The position numbers and the translations under genes were made by a program. Below, piece after piece: positions 11,495 to 23,929 of a stretch of DNA of 64,000 nt. Origin of the DNA: Ilex aquifolium (lineage: Eukaryota > Streptophyta > Magnoliopsida > Aquifoliales > Aquifoliaceae); assembly GCA_951799425.1 (NCBI GenBank), contig OX637393.1, forward strand, positions 21,741,744 through 21,805,743. Direction: 5' to 3'. Under the pieces are notes generated by a model that searched no databases, was not told the origin of the DNA, and saw only the letters and a program-made list of their open reading frames with translations. The number at the start of each line of letters is the position of its first letter. Positions within the stretch are counted from its first letter, which is position 1.

Positions 11495-13362
11495 TGATTG
11501 ATGAAAAACGTTGTTATTCCTAACCCCTAAACATCACCATTTGACATGTGTATATGGCTTATGTGTGAAAGGGAGTGTCACTTTCCCTCGGGGTGATGCA
11601 AGAGATTAGGCAACAACGAATTGGTGGAAAATGAAATGAACAAAATGTATGAAATGAAATGCGGGTGTGTGGTGTGAACAAAAGTGCTCCCCAATCGCAA
11701 AGAGTCTTTTGCTTGTCGTGTTTTACTTGGAAAAGTATTCCAAGGTCGTCTCCTCAGGGAAGGAAAGTTCAAGTGTGTGAAGGTGATTTTGGTGAACAAA
11801 AGAGAAGTGTAAAATCTTTTGTTTGTGTTTTGTGAGTGAAGTTTTTGAATGAAAATGCAATGAAAACAAATGTTGGCTAATCCAAAGTGGTCATTCCAAT
11901 GGGAATCCCATCTCAACTCCAAACCTTCCTCCAATGGTGCTTAAATGAACGATTGATTCGTGGGAAGCTAGGGAAAAGATGGAGGTGAGGGTTCAAGCAT
12001 ACACCGTGACAATGCCTACGGTGTATCAAGACCTCACAACCAAATGGAGGTGAGGATCCAAGCATAACCCGTGACCAGGCCTACGGGATATCAAGGACTC
12101 ACAACCACGTCCACTCTCAACCCAGTCAAACCGAACCACCGTACACCGAGTGGAGGAAAAAAGAAGAGTTGAAATGGAACACCCAAGAGGAAATCTCCCT
12201 TGGATTAACCAACTTAAAATCTAACTACTCATGAAAGCAAGAAAGAAATGCATAATGTAAAGAGACATAATTGAAATGGAGCATGAAACTTAAATTAATG
12301 CAAGAAATCTTAAACTAAGAAGAAAAATATTCAATACCCATTTTAAACTTAAAATGAAGAAAGCTTGAAAGCATTAATGGTGAAATCTAAAATGCAAGAC
12401 TAAACTTGAAATATACTTGAAATAAAGGAGATTACAATGCAAGAAATAAAGATTACAAGAAGATTAAAGCTTACAGGAACGAAAATGGAAAATAAAATGC
12501 AAGAACATAAGCTTTCTACTATTCATCATCTTCTTCACTAAAACTAAGCTTAGGTAGCCACCACCTTTTCAATGCTGAATAATGCTGAGTATATGGAGTG
12601 TGAGCCTTCAAATTTCGTGCATGGTGGTCCCCCCTAGCTGTGTGAAAGACCTCCATCAATAGGGGGCTGAATGGATGGGTGTTGCAGGCTAGGACAAGCC
12701 TCCCCCAGGCTACCCCTTCTCTCCCATCCTCATTAATGCAATGGCCTCCAAAGTCTTTTAATTGTGTAAGGGAGGCATGAAAATGTGTAAGGAAATGTTG
12801 GGGGGCAAGTGGGAGAAGTGTAGGTGGGACCCCAAGCAAGTGGAGATGAGTTGCAGGCGTTTTTGGGCTGTTCGTACACCAGTAGCTTCGGCGTACCGGT
12901 ATGGTTTTTCTGCTCCGGACTAGTTTTCGTATAATTGGCATAACTTTTGATCCAACCGTACGATTGAGTTGAAATTTTGACACAATATAGAAGACATCCA
13001 TATCTACAACTTTCATGTTTTGAAATTTTTCAGATTCGAAGTGGATCATGGTCAAAATGGAGGAAAACAGAGGCTCTTCAACCCAGTGGTGTGGCTGCTG
13101 GCGCTTTTGTTCCCAAACACCAATACCTCCTTGATTTCTTCACTTTTAAGCCTCCAAATCTTCATGTAATGTGTACATGCCCTCACCACACATCCATCAT
13201 AGTTGCAAGGTCCTAAAATACATGATTTAAGCTATAGAAACATGCAACCTCGAGAATTCAACATTATTCATAAAATCGGCTAACTCTAAGTACTTAGATG
13301 CAAAAGTTGAGTTAAAATGCATGTAATGAGGCCTTGAAATATACAATATTTTGTGCTCATCA
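11495..13362 (-). mobile_element. solo LTR, Athila-beta group (#1), inserted in ORF3 of Ath-1
   Basis: On the minus strand it begins TGATGAGCACAAAATATTG and ends ATCAATCA; 1868 bp with CCTGT on both sides. The copies at 13582, 49481-51611 and 57292-58985 are homologous (starts TGAT.AGCACAAAA, matching stretches such as GAGTGACACTCTCCC-type sequence near the end). One copy, 49481-51611, is followed by an Athila-like primer site, which links the group to Athila. One palindrome (TACCGGTA, about 12894-12901) remains. Reading frames inside are not credible genes. Confidence 0.85.
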
Positions 13363-13367
13363 CCTGT

Positions 13368-13576
13368 CACTTCTCTTCCTATGACATTCAAATCAGGTAA
13401 TTCAGTATAAGGATATTGTGGGTTCTCTTGTCTTTGTATGGGTTAAAAAAAATCAGCTATAGTAGCCGGTGTAACTTGAAAAACAATACCCTATACGAAC
13501 ACACGTAATTGTCTTTCCCCAATTACATCAGCATTACTATAAAATTCACAAACTAAACAGTCATAGGCAGGAGCAG
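13368..13576 (-). pseudogene. ORF3 of Ath-1, N-proximal part
   Basis: The minus strand encodes CEFYSNADVIGERQLRVFV followed by a stop. This aligns with REFYSNAEIIDGEIRTYVRG of Ath-4 ORF3, where the stop corresponds to the Arg codon. The downstream frame crosses the CCTGT insertion point of the beta LTR into a TGNPEF motif, comparable with TGVPNF in Ath-4. The start of the gene is cut off by the beta LTR at 13582. Confidence 0.65.
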
Positions 13577-13581
13577 ATAAT

Positions 13582-14730
13582 TGATGAGCACAAAATATTG
13601 TATATTTGATGGCCTCATTACATGCATTTTAACTCAACTTTGTAATTAATTACTTAGAGTTAGCCAAATTTATGAATAATGTTGAATTTTCGATGTTACA
13701 GGTAATTATAGCGTAAATCATGGATTTTGTAACCTTGCAACTTAGTGTGGAGGAGTGGTGAAGACATGGACACATTACATGAGAATTTGGAGGCTTAAAA
13801 TTGAAAGAAATCAAGGAGGTATTGGTGCTTGGTAACAAAGGCACCAGCACCCACACCATTTGGTTGTAGTATCTCGGTTTTTCTCATTTTTGACCATGAT
13901 CCACTTTGAATCTGAAAAAGTGCAAAACATGAAAGTTGTAGATCTGGATGTCTTCTATATTGTGTAAACATTTCAGCTCAATCGGACTGTTGGATCAAAA
14001 GTTATGACAATTCTACAAAAACTGGTCCGGAGTAGAAGTGTACCGGTACGATTTACCTACTGGAGTTCGACGTACCGGTACGCTCTTCTGAAACAGCCCA
14101 AAATTCCCAGAACTCCTGCAAGTCTTCTCCAACTTCTTGGGGGGCCCACCTACACTTCTCCCACACCTACCCTGACATATTCTACACATAACCATGCCAT
14201 CCTTACACAATTTCTTGACTTTGGAGACATTGGCATTAATGGGGATGGGAGAGAAGGGGGTTGCCATGGTGGGTTGCAGGCTAGCCTGTCCAAGGCCATC
14301 AACTCACCTCCCTTTGATGGGAGGCCTGTATACACCTAGGGGGACCCTCCATGGACGAAAATGCAGAGTTCTTCTCCATATATTCAGCATTCACACAAGA
14401 TTTCAGGTGTGGCTACCTAAGCTTAGAAAGCTCCAAGGAGGAAGAAGATGAATAGTAATTAGAAAGCTTAGATTTTTGCATTTTCTTCCATCCTTTCACT
14501 TGTAGTTTATTGTAAGACTTGTTTAAACTTCATTTATTATCTTTAATGTCATTTACTTCAAGCACATTTCAAGTTTAATGCTACATCTTAGATTTTACCA
14601 TTGGTGCAGCAAGTTATCTTCATTTTTAAGTTTAAAATGGGTATTGAATATTTTTCTTCTTAGTTTAAGATTTCTTGCTTTAAGTTAACTTTTAATCTCC
14701 ATTTCAATACCATGTCTCTTTATATTGTGG
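13582..14730 (+). mobile_element. truncated LTR, Athila-beta group (#2)
   Basis: It begins TGATGAGCACAAAATATTG, the mirror image of beta LTR #1, only about 215 bases away and in the opposite orientation. Homology with #1 continues to about 14726 and then stops, where sequence of LTR family D begins, so its 3' third is missing. Palindromes with a TACCGGTA core occur at about 14040-14050 and 14082-14092. Its left flank is ATAAT (13577-13581); the matching right copy was lost with the deletion. Confidence 0.8.
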
Positions 14731-15376
14731 TATACAGATAGAAGTTGTGGTTTGAAATACAATGTGAGCTATGGTTTATTGTGTCAATGGTTGGCTATGG
14801 TTTTATATTGATTTGTTCGAATTGTTCATTTTGGAAATTGGTTTTACTTCCTCATTTATTTCATTGATATTGCTTAAACTTGAGATCGGATAAACTGTCA
14901 CTGTTTTCTTTCAAAAGTTATATATGATATTTGTGAAATGAGACCGACTTGTCTTATATGTTTCCTAAACCTTGTTCGAGTTTGAGAGAATGTTCCTACA
15001 GAGCTTAGTGCTCACCCCTTACAAACAATATTCATCTTCAGGTGTTGGTTTAGAAGAGGAGCTGGGAGTTGATGAGCAGGTGCTATGGGAAGCTCAAGGG
15101 GATCGGCATGTGGATCCGAAAGGGGATGTCTAGAATTATGTCCTTTTGTTCTAGACTAGGAGATTTATTTTGAAATAGTGCTCAAGTTAATATTTTCTGT
15201 ATTCCGTTGCGAGATAATATTGTTGACATATTCTTTTAGATGTAATGGCCATGGTTTGATCTATTCTTTTGGATGATGAATGAAAGTTTCTTTGTTTATG
15301 AAATTTATTAGTTGCTCGCATGATGTGAATTGTTTTAGACAGTGATGCCGTCCAAGGGGTGTTTTGGGACGTTACA
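14731..15376 (+). mobile_element. truncated LTR, family D (#3)
   Basis: The final part of a family D LTR: from about 14870 it aligns with LTR-D#1 (6460-7071), sharing GAGACCGACTTGT, CCTACAGAGCTTAGTGCTCA and TTGTTCTAGACTAGG, and it ends GGGACGTTACA at 15376. The 5' two-thirds are missing. It is fused on the left to beta LTR #2 and on the right to Ath-2, so the junctions are probably deletion or recombination points rather than integration sites. Confidence 0.75.
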
Positions 15377-15734
15377 TAGAGTTTGTGATTTAGGAGGACA
15401 ATGAAAGGTTTCCCCGAAAGATTTCGATTAAAAACCCTAATTTTAGCATTCAAAGCGAAACCTACCGGTAGGTCGATGGAAACCTACTGGTAGGTTTTAC
15501 TCGAGTGAGAAAAAAATACCGGTAGGTTTGGCGGTAGGTGCAAAACCAGTGGCCAAAACCTACCGGTATGGCCTACCGGTAGGTTTTGCCTTAGTTGCAA
15601 AATGGACCTATTGTCCAGCACACTACCCCTCCACTTCATTTTAGGACCTAACCTATACATTCTAACATTATCTTTATGACCTCTACTCCTCCCTAAACAT
15701 GTACTAAACTTGTAAACGACAATTTGAACCATCA
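15377..15734 (-). repeat. probable U3 part of the 3' LTR of Ath-2
   Basis: The palindrome array at 15461-15592 (CCTACCGGTAGG with GTCGATGG and TTTTACTC spacers) closely matches that of the beta LTR at 51247-51362 in the same orientation. A minus-strand start TGATGG at 15734 follows a short purine run, TTGGGGTA, at about 15735-15742. This fits an LTR start next to a polypurine tract but is weaker than in the other elements. The rest of this LTR was lost at the junction with LTR-D#3. Confidence 0.4.
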
Positions 15735-17760
15735 TACCCCAAGGCATTACCGAAATTGCAACATGATTTAAAACTTTGATGCATTCAATAAACAAATCAT
15801 GGATAACTTTTAACTACCAAAATGTACACCCACAATGGAAAACACTCATGCAATTAACAAGGGCATTCCCCATTCATTCTAATATCAAAAACTTGAGCAA
15901 TATTCCTCTATTCTCCAAGCGTGGAACTATTTGACACATTATTCATATGGACGAACTAAGCACACATGAACATCACTATAGCCTCAAATACTAGTCTAAA
16001 GTATGCACCTACACATTCATTTTCGAACTCGTGTGTGTGTGAATTGAATAGGTAATTTGAGCATTTACGCAACATAATTCACATTCAAATGGCTAGCCAA
16101 GTTCAGCTTCGATGCAAAACTCACCAAAGGTCACTCTTAACAATGAAATACACTCTAGTTATCCTGGCATGCACTCCATGTGTACATGTGAGATAGAATC
16201 TTGTGCACAAAACAAAGTGTGCTCACATGTAATCCAAAAATGAAGTTCACATATGAAAGTGAAGCGACTTTGGCACAATCTCATGAAAAGAATGCTAGGG
16301 CATTGGGTAGCAACACTAACTCATCATTTTCTTTAAAATTATGCATCTCTCATACTTTTCTAGATCATTTAGGACTTCAAGGGCTGTAATAGGGCCATGG
16401 GGTGATATTTTAGGCAAAAGATACGAAAGACATAGGATAACAAAGAGGGTTGTTCCAAATGAAAGACTTTTATTTCAAAAGCATCTCCCTCTTTCATTGG
16501 ATTCTCATTCTTACACCGTCATCACACTCTTTGTTTATTTTCTTTCTTTTCCTTAACATTTTCCTTTCCTTTTGATCATTTTTTTTTCTTCTCACCCATT
16601 TTCTTCATTTCCTTGGATTTTCGTTCTTTTCCATTGAACTCCTCGAATTTCAACATCAATTATCCCTTTGCTTGAATTTCCACACCACACTTCCTTCACT
16701 TTTGCGATTACTCGTGTTCAGCTTTAGGAACAACCACGGTGAGGTAGATTTATTTCATTTCACTGGCTTGGTCACATGTGTGGCATAGAAACGAATTTCA
16801 ATTGAGGCTCAATCACGACACTAGGGATAATATTTTCTCAAGAACAAGGCTAAGGCTCCAAATTTTCAAAAATGGCCTAAAATCATTTCTAGATACACAT
16901 GGGAGGGCATTGTACAAATCAAGACAACATCAGTCTACTACCCAAATGCACCTAGCCAAAATAAGCATAATGAGATTATTGAACAAATTTGAAATTTAAG
17001 AATTGTTCTTTGAATAATTGCAAGTCCCCTCCAACAAGGATTGACACTAAAGCTCTCACGGGTCCTTACTCATCTCTACTATTTATGTCAAACCTAAAAT
17101 ATAAATCCAATCCATAAATTGCTAAAATTACGCATTCAAGATGCACATACAGCTGAGTTCAAAAGCAGATACATATAATAGGATTAATTCTATAATATGC
17201 TCATGTGCTCAAAGTTCAAAACATAGATCACCATATCAAATAACCCAAGCACTCTTAATAAGGGAATACAGATCAACGTTTAGATATTTTTCACAAAAAA
17301 TTTTAAAATTTCCATATAATTTGCACTAATGTAAACAAAAATCTATATGATATATGAAAGGTGAATTTTCACCCCAAAAATTGGTATTATCCACAAAAAT
17401 TTCTACAAACATTGGTGTAACATACAAATGGACAGTGATTCACGCAAATGGACACAAATGGACATTAGTGTAACATGCAAATGGTGCACCTCACCCCCCA
17501 ACTTGATTCATGCATTGTCCTCAATGCAACAAAAAGATATGATATGCAATGATGGACAATAAAAAGATGATTAGGATAAGAGAACACCTCGCACTTGAGC
17601 TTTGACAAAAGTACCAATATCTGAAACTAAGAAAACAATGCTATACGACCAAGTAAAGTAAGTAACATGAAACTGAAAATAACATAAGTAAACAAAAAGA
17701 CTGTACACTAAAAAGCATAAAAACTGGTTACTCCTCCACAAATTTCGGATACACCGGATC
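15735..17760 (-). other. 3' non-coding region of Ath-2
   Basis: No convincing gene. The part around 16780-17000 matches the 3' regions of Ath-1 and Ath-4 (shared word AAAATGGCCTAA and its surroundings). A minus-strand purine tract (TTGGGGGGTGA, about 17491-17502) just beyond pol corresponds to the internal polypurine-like tract of Ath-4. Neither ORF2 nor ORF3 is recognisable, so this element either lacked them or lost them. Confidence 0.55.
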
Positions 17761-17798
17761 CGTCAAGTCCTCCTTCACTCCTTGTCCTTGAAAACCCT

Positions 17799-20492
17799 CT
17801 ACAAATGGCTTAAGTCTTTGGCCATTGACCTTAAATGTCTGGCCATTCTAGGGGTTTGTGACTTCCACAGCTCCATTGGGGTAGGCCACCTTGACAAGAT
17901 AGGAGCCATCCCAACGGGATCGGAGTTTGCCTTGGAAAATCGAGAGACGAGAGTTGTACAAGAGCACTTTTGATGAAAGATGTTCGCCCGCTCTTTTGAA
18001 ATTTTAGAGCTCTCATACGCGTCTCTTTGAATCTCTTCCAATTCATTCAATTGTAATTTCCTATGTTCTCCGACCATTCTCAAATTAAAATTCAAAGTCT
18101 TTATGGCTCTATAGGCCTTGTGTTCCATCTCAACTGGCATATGGCAAGCCTTTCCATAGACAAGCCGATAGGGAGACATGCCTAAGATAGTTTTGTAGGC
18201 AGTGCGGTAAGCCCATAGGGCATCAATCAGTCTATCTGCCCAATATTTCCTATTTGGGTTAACTGTTTTCTCTAAGATGTTCTTGATCTCCATATTAACC
18301 AACTCGGCTTGGTCATTGGTTTATGGGTGGTATGCGATGGATACCTTATGTGTGACACCATATTTGTGCATTAAAGATGCAAATGACCTATTGCAGAAAT
18401 GTGATCCACCATCACTTATCATTGCACGAGGCATCCCAAACCTTGAAAAAAATATTCTCCTTGAGAAACTTGACCACGACCTGGTGGTCATTGGTCTTGG
18501 TTGGGATAGCCTCCACCCACTTGGACACGTAGTCCACTACCAGTAGAATGTATAAATATCCAAACGACATAGGGAAGGGACCCATAAGTCGATGCCCCAA
18601 CAATCAAATATTTCAATAACAAGTACAGGGGAGAGGGGCATCATATTCCTTCGGGTCACACTACCCAGACGTTGGCATCTATCACATTCCTTACAAAATG
18701 AAAAACTATCCTTTATAAGAGAGGGCCAGTAAAAACCTAAATATAGGATTTTTGCCGACGTTTTCTTCGCAGAGAAGTGGCCACCGCATGCCTCTAAATG
18801 ACAGAATGCGAGGACATCCCGCTGTTCATTCTCTGGTATGCATCTCCGCATGACTTGGTCAGGGCAATACTTGAACATGTATGGGTTGTTGAAGTAGAAG
18901 TACTTCACATCTGCCATGAATCTCCTTCGATCCTCTGGGCTCCACTGTGGTGGTTTTATCCTGTTGTAAGATAATTACATATGTCAACATACCAAGGACA
19001 CAGAAGGAATTGAAAGCAATTGCTCATCAGGAAAAAAATCTAGGATAGGAATGTTCTCATCAGCCTCTTGCACCACTAGTCGAGATAAATGGTCCGCCAC
19101 CACGTTCTCCACTCCCTTCTTGTCTTTGATTGTCAGATTGAATTCTTGGAGTAGGAGGATCCACCTTATCAGTCTTGGTTTGGCATCCTGCTTAGACAAC
19201 AGATACTTCAAAGTAGAGTGATCAGTGTAGACTACTATCGGTGAACCAATGATGTAAGAACGAAATTTATCTAATGCAAATACTACAGCTAGCAGCTCCT
19301 TTTCTGTGGTAGTGTAATTCATTTGGGCTTCATTGAGCGTTTTACTAGTGTAGTATATTACATAAGGTCTATTATCCTCCCTTTGACCGAGCACTGCGTC
19401 GATCGCGTAATCACTCGCGTTGCACATAAGCTCAAAAGGTAAATCCCACTTAGGTGGGTGCATAATCGAAGGTGTGACAAGCATGCTTTTGAGTTTTGTA
19501 AAAGATGCCTCACAATCATCCGATCACTCGAATGGGACATCCTTAGACAATAAATTGGTCAAAGGTCGGGCCAATGCACTAAAATTTTTAATGAAACGAC
19601 GGTAAAATCCAGCATGGCCCAGAAACGACCTGATATCCTTGATGACTCTCGGCGTAGGGAGGTTGGAGATGGCCTCCACCTTTGATTTGTCAACTTCGAT
19701 CCCTTTTTCCGAGACGATGTGCCCGAGAACAATCCCTTGTGTCACCATGAAATGACACTTCTCCCAATTCAAGACTAAGTTCTTCTCTTCGCATCTCTCA
19801 AGAACTTTCTCCAAGTTTTCCAAGCATCCGCTGAAAGAATCCCCAAAGACTGAGCAGTCATCCATAAACAGCTCAATAATCTTCTCCACCATATCACTAA
19901 AAATTCCCATCATGCAACGTTGAAAGGTCCCGGGGGTATTATATAGCCCAAAAGGCATGCGACGGTAAGCAAATGTACCGTAGGGACAAGTGAAGGTGGT
20001 TTTCTCTTGGTCTTCCAATGCAATTTTGATTTGATTGTAGCCGTAGTGTCCATCTAAGAAGCAATAGAATAGATGCCCCGTTACTCGTTCCAATACTTGG
20101 TCAAGAAATGGTATTGGGAAGTGGTCTTTCCTTGTGCACAGGTTGAGCTTCCGGTAATCAATACAAACTCTCCAACCTATGATCACCCTTGTTGGAATAA
20201 GCTCATTCTCTTCATTCTCCATAACAGTGACTCCTGACTTCTTGGGTACTACTTGCGTGGGGCTAACCCACTTACTATCAGCAATCAAAAAAATTATGCC
20301 CATGTTAAGTAGTTTCAACACCTCGTCCCTCACCACATCTTTCATGATTGGGTTCAACCTTCTTTGTGGTTGTCGAGACGGTTTGGCGCCCTCCTCAAGA
20401 TAGATCCGATGTGTGCAAATGATGGGGCTTACCCCTTTGATGTCGACAATTGTCCAACCAATTGCCCCTTTATGCCTCCTCAACACCTCCAA
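17799..20492 (-). pseudogene. pol: Ath-2 pol: reverse transcriptase, RNase H, integrase (broken)
   Basis: Athila-type Ty3/gypsy polymerase polyprotein. Reverse transcriptase is clear from SKWVSPTQVVPKKSGVTV, CIDYRKLN, FLDGHYGYNQI and the catalytic box FMDDCSVFGDSF at about 19855-19890. RNase H shows [24 protein letters not shown] and [11 protein letters not shown]. Integrase has an HHCC zinc finger (CHLEACGGHF through CKECDRCQRLG, about 18665-18810) and core pieces VVDYVSKWVEAIP and [22 protein letters not shown] at about 19524-19526 replaces a Trp codon, and frameshifts occur near 20485, 19000-18935, 18600 and 18420. The element cannot make a functional enzyme and has decayed further than Ath-4. 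Confidence 0.9.
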
Positions 20493-22105
20493 GAGCTCTT
20501 CTTCTTGCTTGCATCCATTGTTGAACTAATTACCACCAGGAATGTCTCATCTTCCCCAAGATATGCATACTTCAGATGGGATGGTAGTGGTTTCAACTCC
20601 AAATTGGGCTTTTGTACGTCCGATGGAAAGATCTTCTTTTTTTGATGTGGAAGCTTCTCAAATGTAGGGATCCATTTGTCTACCCCTTTCAAACTCTCTA
20701 AGTCCTCTTGCTCATCAAATCCCTCTAGATCAGCATTCTCTTCTTCTTTCAACTTTAACAAGCCCAAAAGTTCCAAGTGTTCTTCTGCCAATGTGTCAAT
20801 CCTATTGGCTTCATGCACCTCCTCATCATCCCTCGGTTGCTTGGACAAGTTGAACACGTTGAGGTCCATAGTCATGTTCCTAAATGCAAGCTTCATGAGA
20901 CTATTCCTGTAATTAATCACAACATTAGATGTGGCAAGGAAAGGTCTACCAAGTATTACAGGGATTTGGGAGCTAAGATTTGCAACAGGGTGAGTGTCAA
21001 GCACAATAAAATCAACAGGAAAGTAAAATTTATCAACTTGCACTAAAACATCCTCAACTACTCCCCTCGGTGTTCGGACACGACGGTCCGCCAGTTGAAG
21101 CGTGATTGAAGTAGGCTTTAACTCCTCATGATGAAGTTGTTGGTACACCAAGTACGGAATGAGATTCACACTAGCCCCCAAATCAAGGAGCGCTTGCTCC
21201 ACCTGGATATTTTCGATGGTTCTGGCAATGGTAGGACAACTGGAGTCTTTGAAATTGGGTGGGGTGTTGGTCCTGAAGATTGAGCTCACTTGCTCGGTGA
21301 GGAATGCCTTCTTATGCACATTTAGTCTCCACTTCACGGTACACAAATCCTTCAAGATCTTAGCACAAGATGGAATTTTCTTAATGCCATGAAGGAGTGG
21401 AATGTTGATCTTTACCTGCTTAAACATTTCAAGTATATCAACATAATTAGCCACCTTGACGGGTGGCTTCAAACGGCTAGGAAAAGGAGCAGCCATGGGG
21501 GAAATAAGCACACTATCATCAACCAATTTTTCTTTCTCACCTACCTCATCACTCACTTCACCCCCCTCGGTGTCACCTTTGGTCTCTTTTTCATTTGGCA
21601 ATGTAACCTTGGGTGAGACCTTTGGCACCATGGTCTTATCGATTTCCTTGTCGCTTCGAAGCGTGGTGACCGCCTTGAGTTGCTCACAACTCTCCCTTAA
21701 GGGCTCTGATGACTCAACAACATGTTGACCTCTAGGGTTTTCTTGGGGTTGAGTGGGAAATTTCCCTTTCTCTTGTTGTGATGCCCCCATGGAGTTTGTC
21801 AACTTTGTGAGTTGGGCTCGAATATCATTAAAAGCTATGGCATTTTGATTGTTTATAGCGGTTTGATTTTGATTGAAGGTAGTTTGGCTTTGAATGAAAG
21901 CATAAACCATATCCTCCAAATTCCTTTTGTGAGGACGTTGGTATGTGGATGGGTTGGATGATCTTTGGGAAAAGTTTTGTGGAGGTGGAGTCGGTGAAAG
22001 ATTATGTGATGGTGGATTTGATGAATACCCTTGCAGATTGGACCGGGGGTATTGAGATCTAGACGCTTGACCTTGGGATTGAAATTGATTTTGCCAAGGG
22101 GGCAT
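20480..22105 (-). pseudogene. gag: Ath-2 gag (C-terminal part) and protease, truncated
   Basis: An open frame of 541 codons. The first 200 residues are a Gln/Pro/Ser-rich linker (RPHKRNLEDMVYAFIQSQTT) matching the late gag region of Ath-4. The retropepsin-type protease follows with DLGASVNLIPYLVYQQL as its active-site segment (DLGA in place of the usual D-S/T-G), then VILGRPFLATSN. The N-terminal 370 or so residues seen in Ath-4, including the capsid-like domain and zinc knuckle, are absent because LTR sequence of Ath-3 begins at 22119. A frameshift at about 20485 separates it from pol. Confidence 0.85.
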
Positions 22106-22118
22106 AGGGGATGTGTAT

Positions 22119-23921
22119 TGATTAGTACTTAAAATTAGTATTTTACTATGCCTTTTTGAGACTAATTGTACTTTGATAGAGTTTAACTGATGTCATTTCA
22201 GGTCCTAAACTGAACAAGGACTCAAGAACAACAAGTATCACACTTGAATGTAACACCAGCACATTTGGGCACAAAATTAGAGAAGCTTGGAGTACAGTTA
22301 GAACGTTCGAACACCAACTCACGTTCGAACGTCCACTTGAGTTGATTGAGGGCCAGACTACTACATAAAGTGTGGAAATGAACTTCACAGAAGACCACAG
22401 ACCACTTGAGTGAGAGGGTCAGACCACATCTAGCATTCGAATGCCCATAATGCAAAGGCAGAAGAAACGTTCGAACGGTATAAAACGTTTGAACGACCAT
22501 AAAGCAAAAACAGAGACAACGTTCGAACGCCAACTCACGTTCGAACGTTCTCCACAGAATGGCAGCAGAGTAGTTGGTTTTTCACTTGGACTTGGGCGGC
22601 ATACACTATTCCTTCACCCCCTCTTGTCTCCTCCTCTTGCCTATAAATACTCCCATTGTTGGAGAGCTAAGGGGGACCAAGTAGAGAGGTTGATGGAGGC
22701 TTAGACTCCCACCAATATTGTTGTAGAGTAATTTTACATTTTCTTATATGAAGTAGTTGTTTTAGAGATTATTTTGGCTTAGTCCAACATCTCTTAGCTT
22801 GTTATAAAATCAGTCTTATGCTTATGTTTTCATTTCCATGCATAGAGGGAGATAGCTTACCTTTGGTTGTGGATCACCCTCCAAAAGTGACTATCTTTCT
22901 TCTACTTTTAATTTGTGTATCATTCACCTCCATTGCTTGAGCTTCCTTCTTCCCTTAGAGGAGTGAAACTCTTCCACTTTTCTAGAGCTTCGCCAAAGTC
23001 GTGAAGGGTGGAACGTGATTCACTCATTCTTTGTCGAAGATCGGCTCCTTGGTTATTGTACTTTGTTTTGTGAACCCTCTACTTGGAGGAATGAGCATCA
23101 CTCACTTTTCTAGCTTTACCAAAGCCATGAAGAGTGAGTAGTTTCTCATTCACACTTTAGTAAGAAGAGAAGGACATGTATAAATTATCTGGATGTTATA
23201 TTTGTGCAATTTCGATTATGCTTAATGCTATATTTTTCCCATGCTTATTGAATGATTGATTGCATCTAGAAAAGCTAAGGTACTTTGTATAACCAGGAGT
23301 TCTTTCTATAACATAGATAACTCTTGTATAGAAAGACTCATTGGTTCAAGGCAAGTACCCCGGATAGATCTTCATGACTACCCTTCAATCTTCACCATTA
23401 TTGTGCTTCAATTAAAGAATGGAAATGGAACATTAATGTCATGATTGGATGTCTTGTAGAAACACTTGCTTGTTTGTAGACGGATTAAGTCTCGGCACAG
23501 ACAATTCTTGTAAACTTCTAGAAAGACATCGGAATCATGTTCTTAATTCTGTTAATCCACCTTTATCTTCCGATTAACCTGCTGTTAACACGGGAGTTAA
23601 TTGAGTTATCAAGCACAAGTGTAACAAACCGGATAATTAACTACATGTCCAGATCCTTAAACTAAAGAGTGACTCTTTTACATTAGAGCTTATCTCATAT
23701 TTTGTTTAGAAAAATCTCTTGGAAAGAATATTATATTATGTCCAGGAAATCTCACACCTCACACGACTTCAAATCTCAAAGGTTACGATCAATAGGTCTC
23801 CACCACTGCTTACCCCAAAACACCAAGAAGAGTTCCCTGTGGATTCGACTCCGGACTCAAACCGGATTATTACTACAGCTTGATCGCCTGCACTTGGGTG
23901 TACACATTTCGGATCTAGTCA
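22119..23921 (+). repeat. 5' LTR of Ath-3 (Athila-alpha group)
   Basis: Begins TGATTAGTACTTAAAATTAG and ends GGATCTAGTCA, 1803 bp. The matching 3' LTR begins at 47794. The next eight bases, AGTTTTTG (23922-23929), are the start of the leader that precedes the primer site in Ath-4 (AGTTTTTGGCGCC), which fixes the LTR end. A block of about 110 bp with one palindrome pair that the 3' LTR holds at about 48005-48115 is missing here. Confidence 0.9.
22306..22649 (+). promoter_or_regulatory. palindrome array and TATA box of the Ath-3 5' LTR
   Basis: TTCGAA cores at 22306 and 22324, and at 22522 and 22540, form pairs with 18-base spacing; decayed copies lie between. The TATA box CTATAAATA is at 22641-22649, about 100 bases beyond the last pair, preceded by a CT-rich stretch. 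This is the likely LTR promoter. Confidence 0.7.
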
Positions 23922-23929
23922 AGTTTTTG

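Noticed and set aside
12519-13055. 178-codon minus-strand frame as a gene
   Set aside because: It lies inside a solo beta LTR; the other beta LTR copies do not keep the frame.
14731-15376. LTR-D#3 as a solo LTR
   Set aside because: Its 5' part is missing and no matching duplication flanks it.
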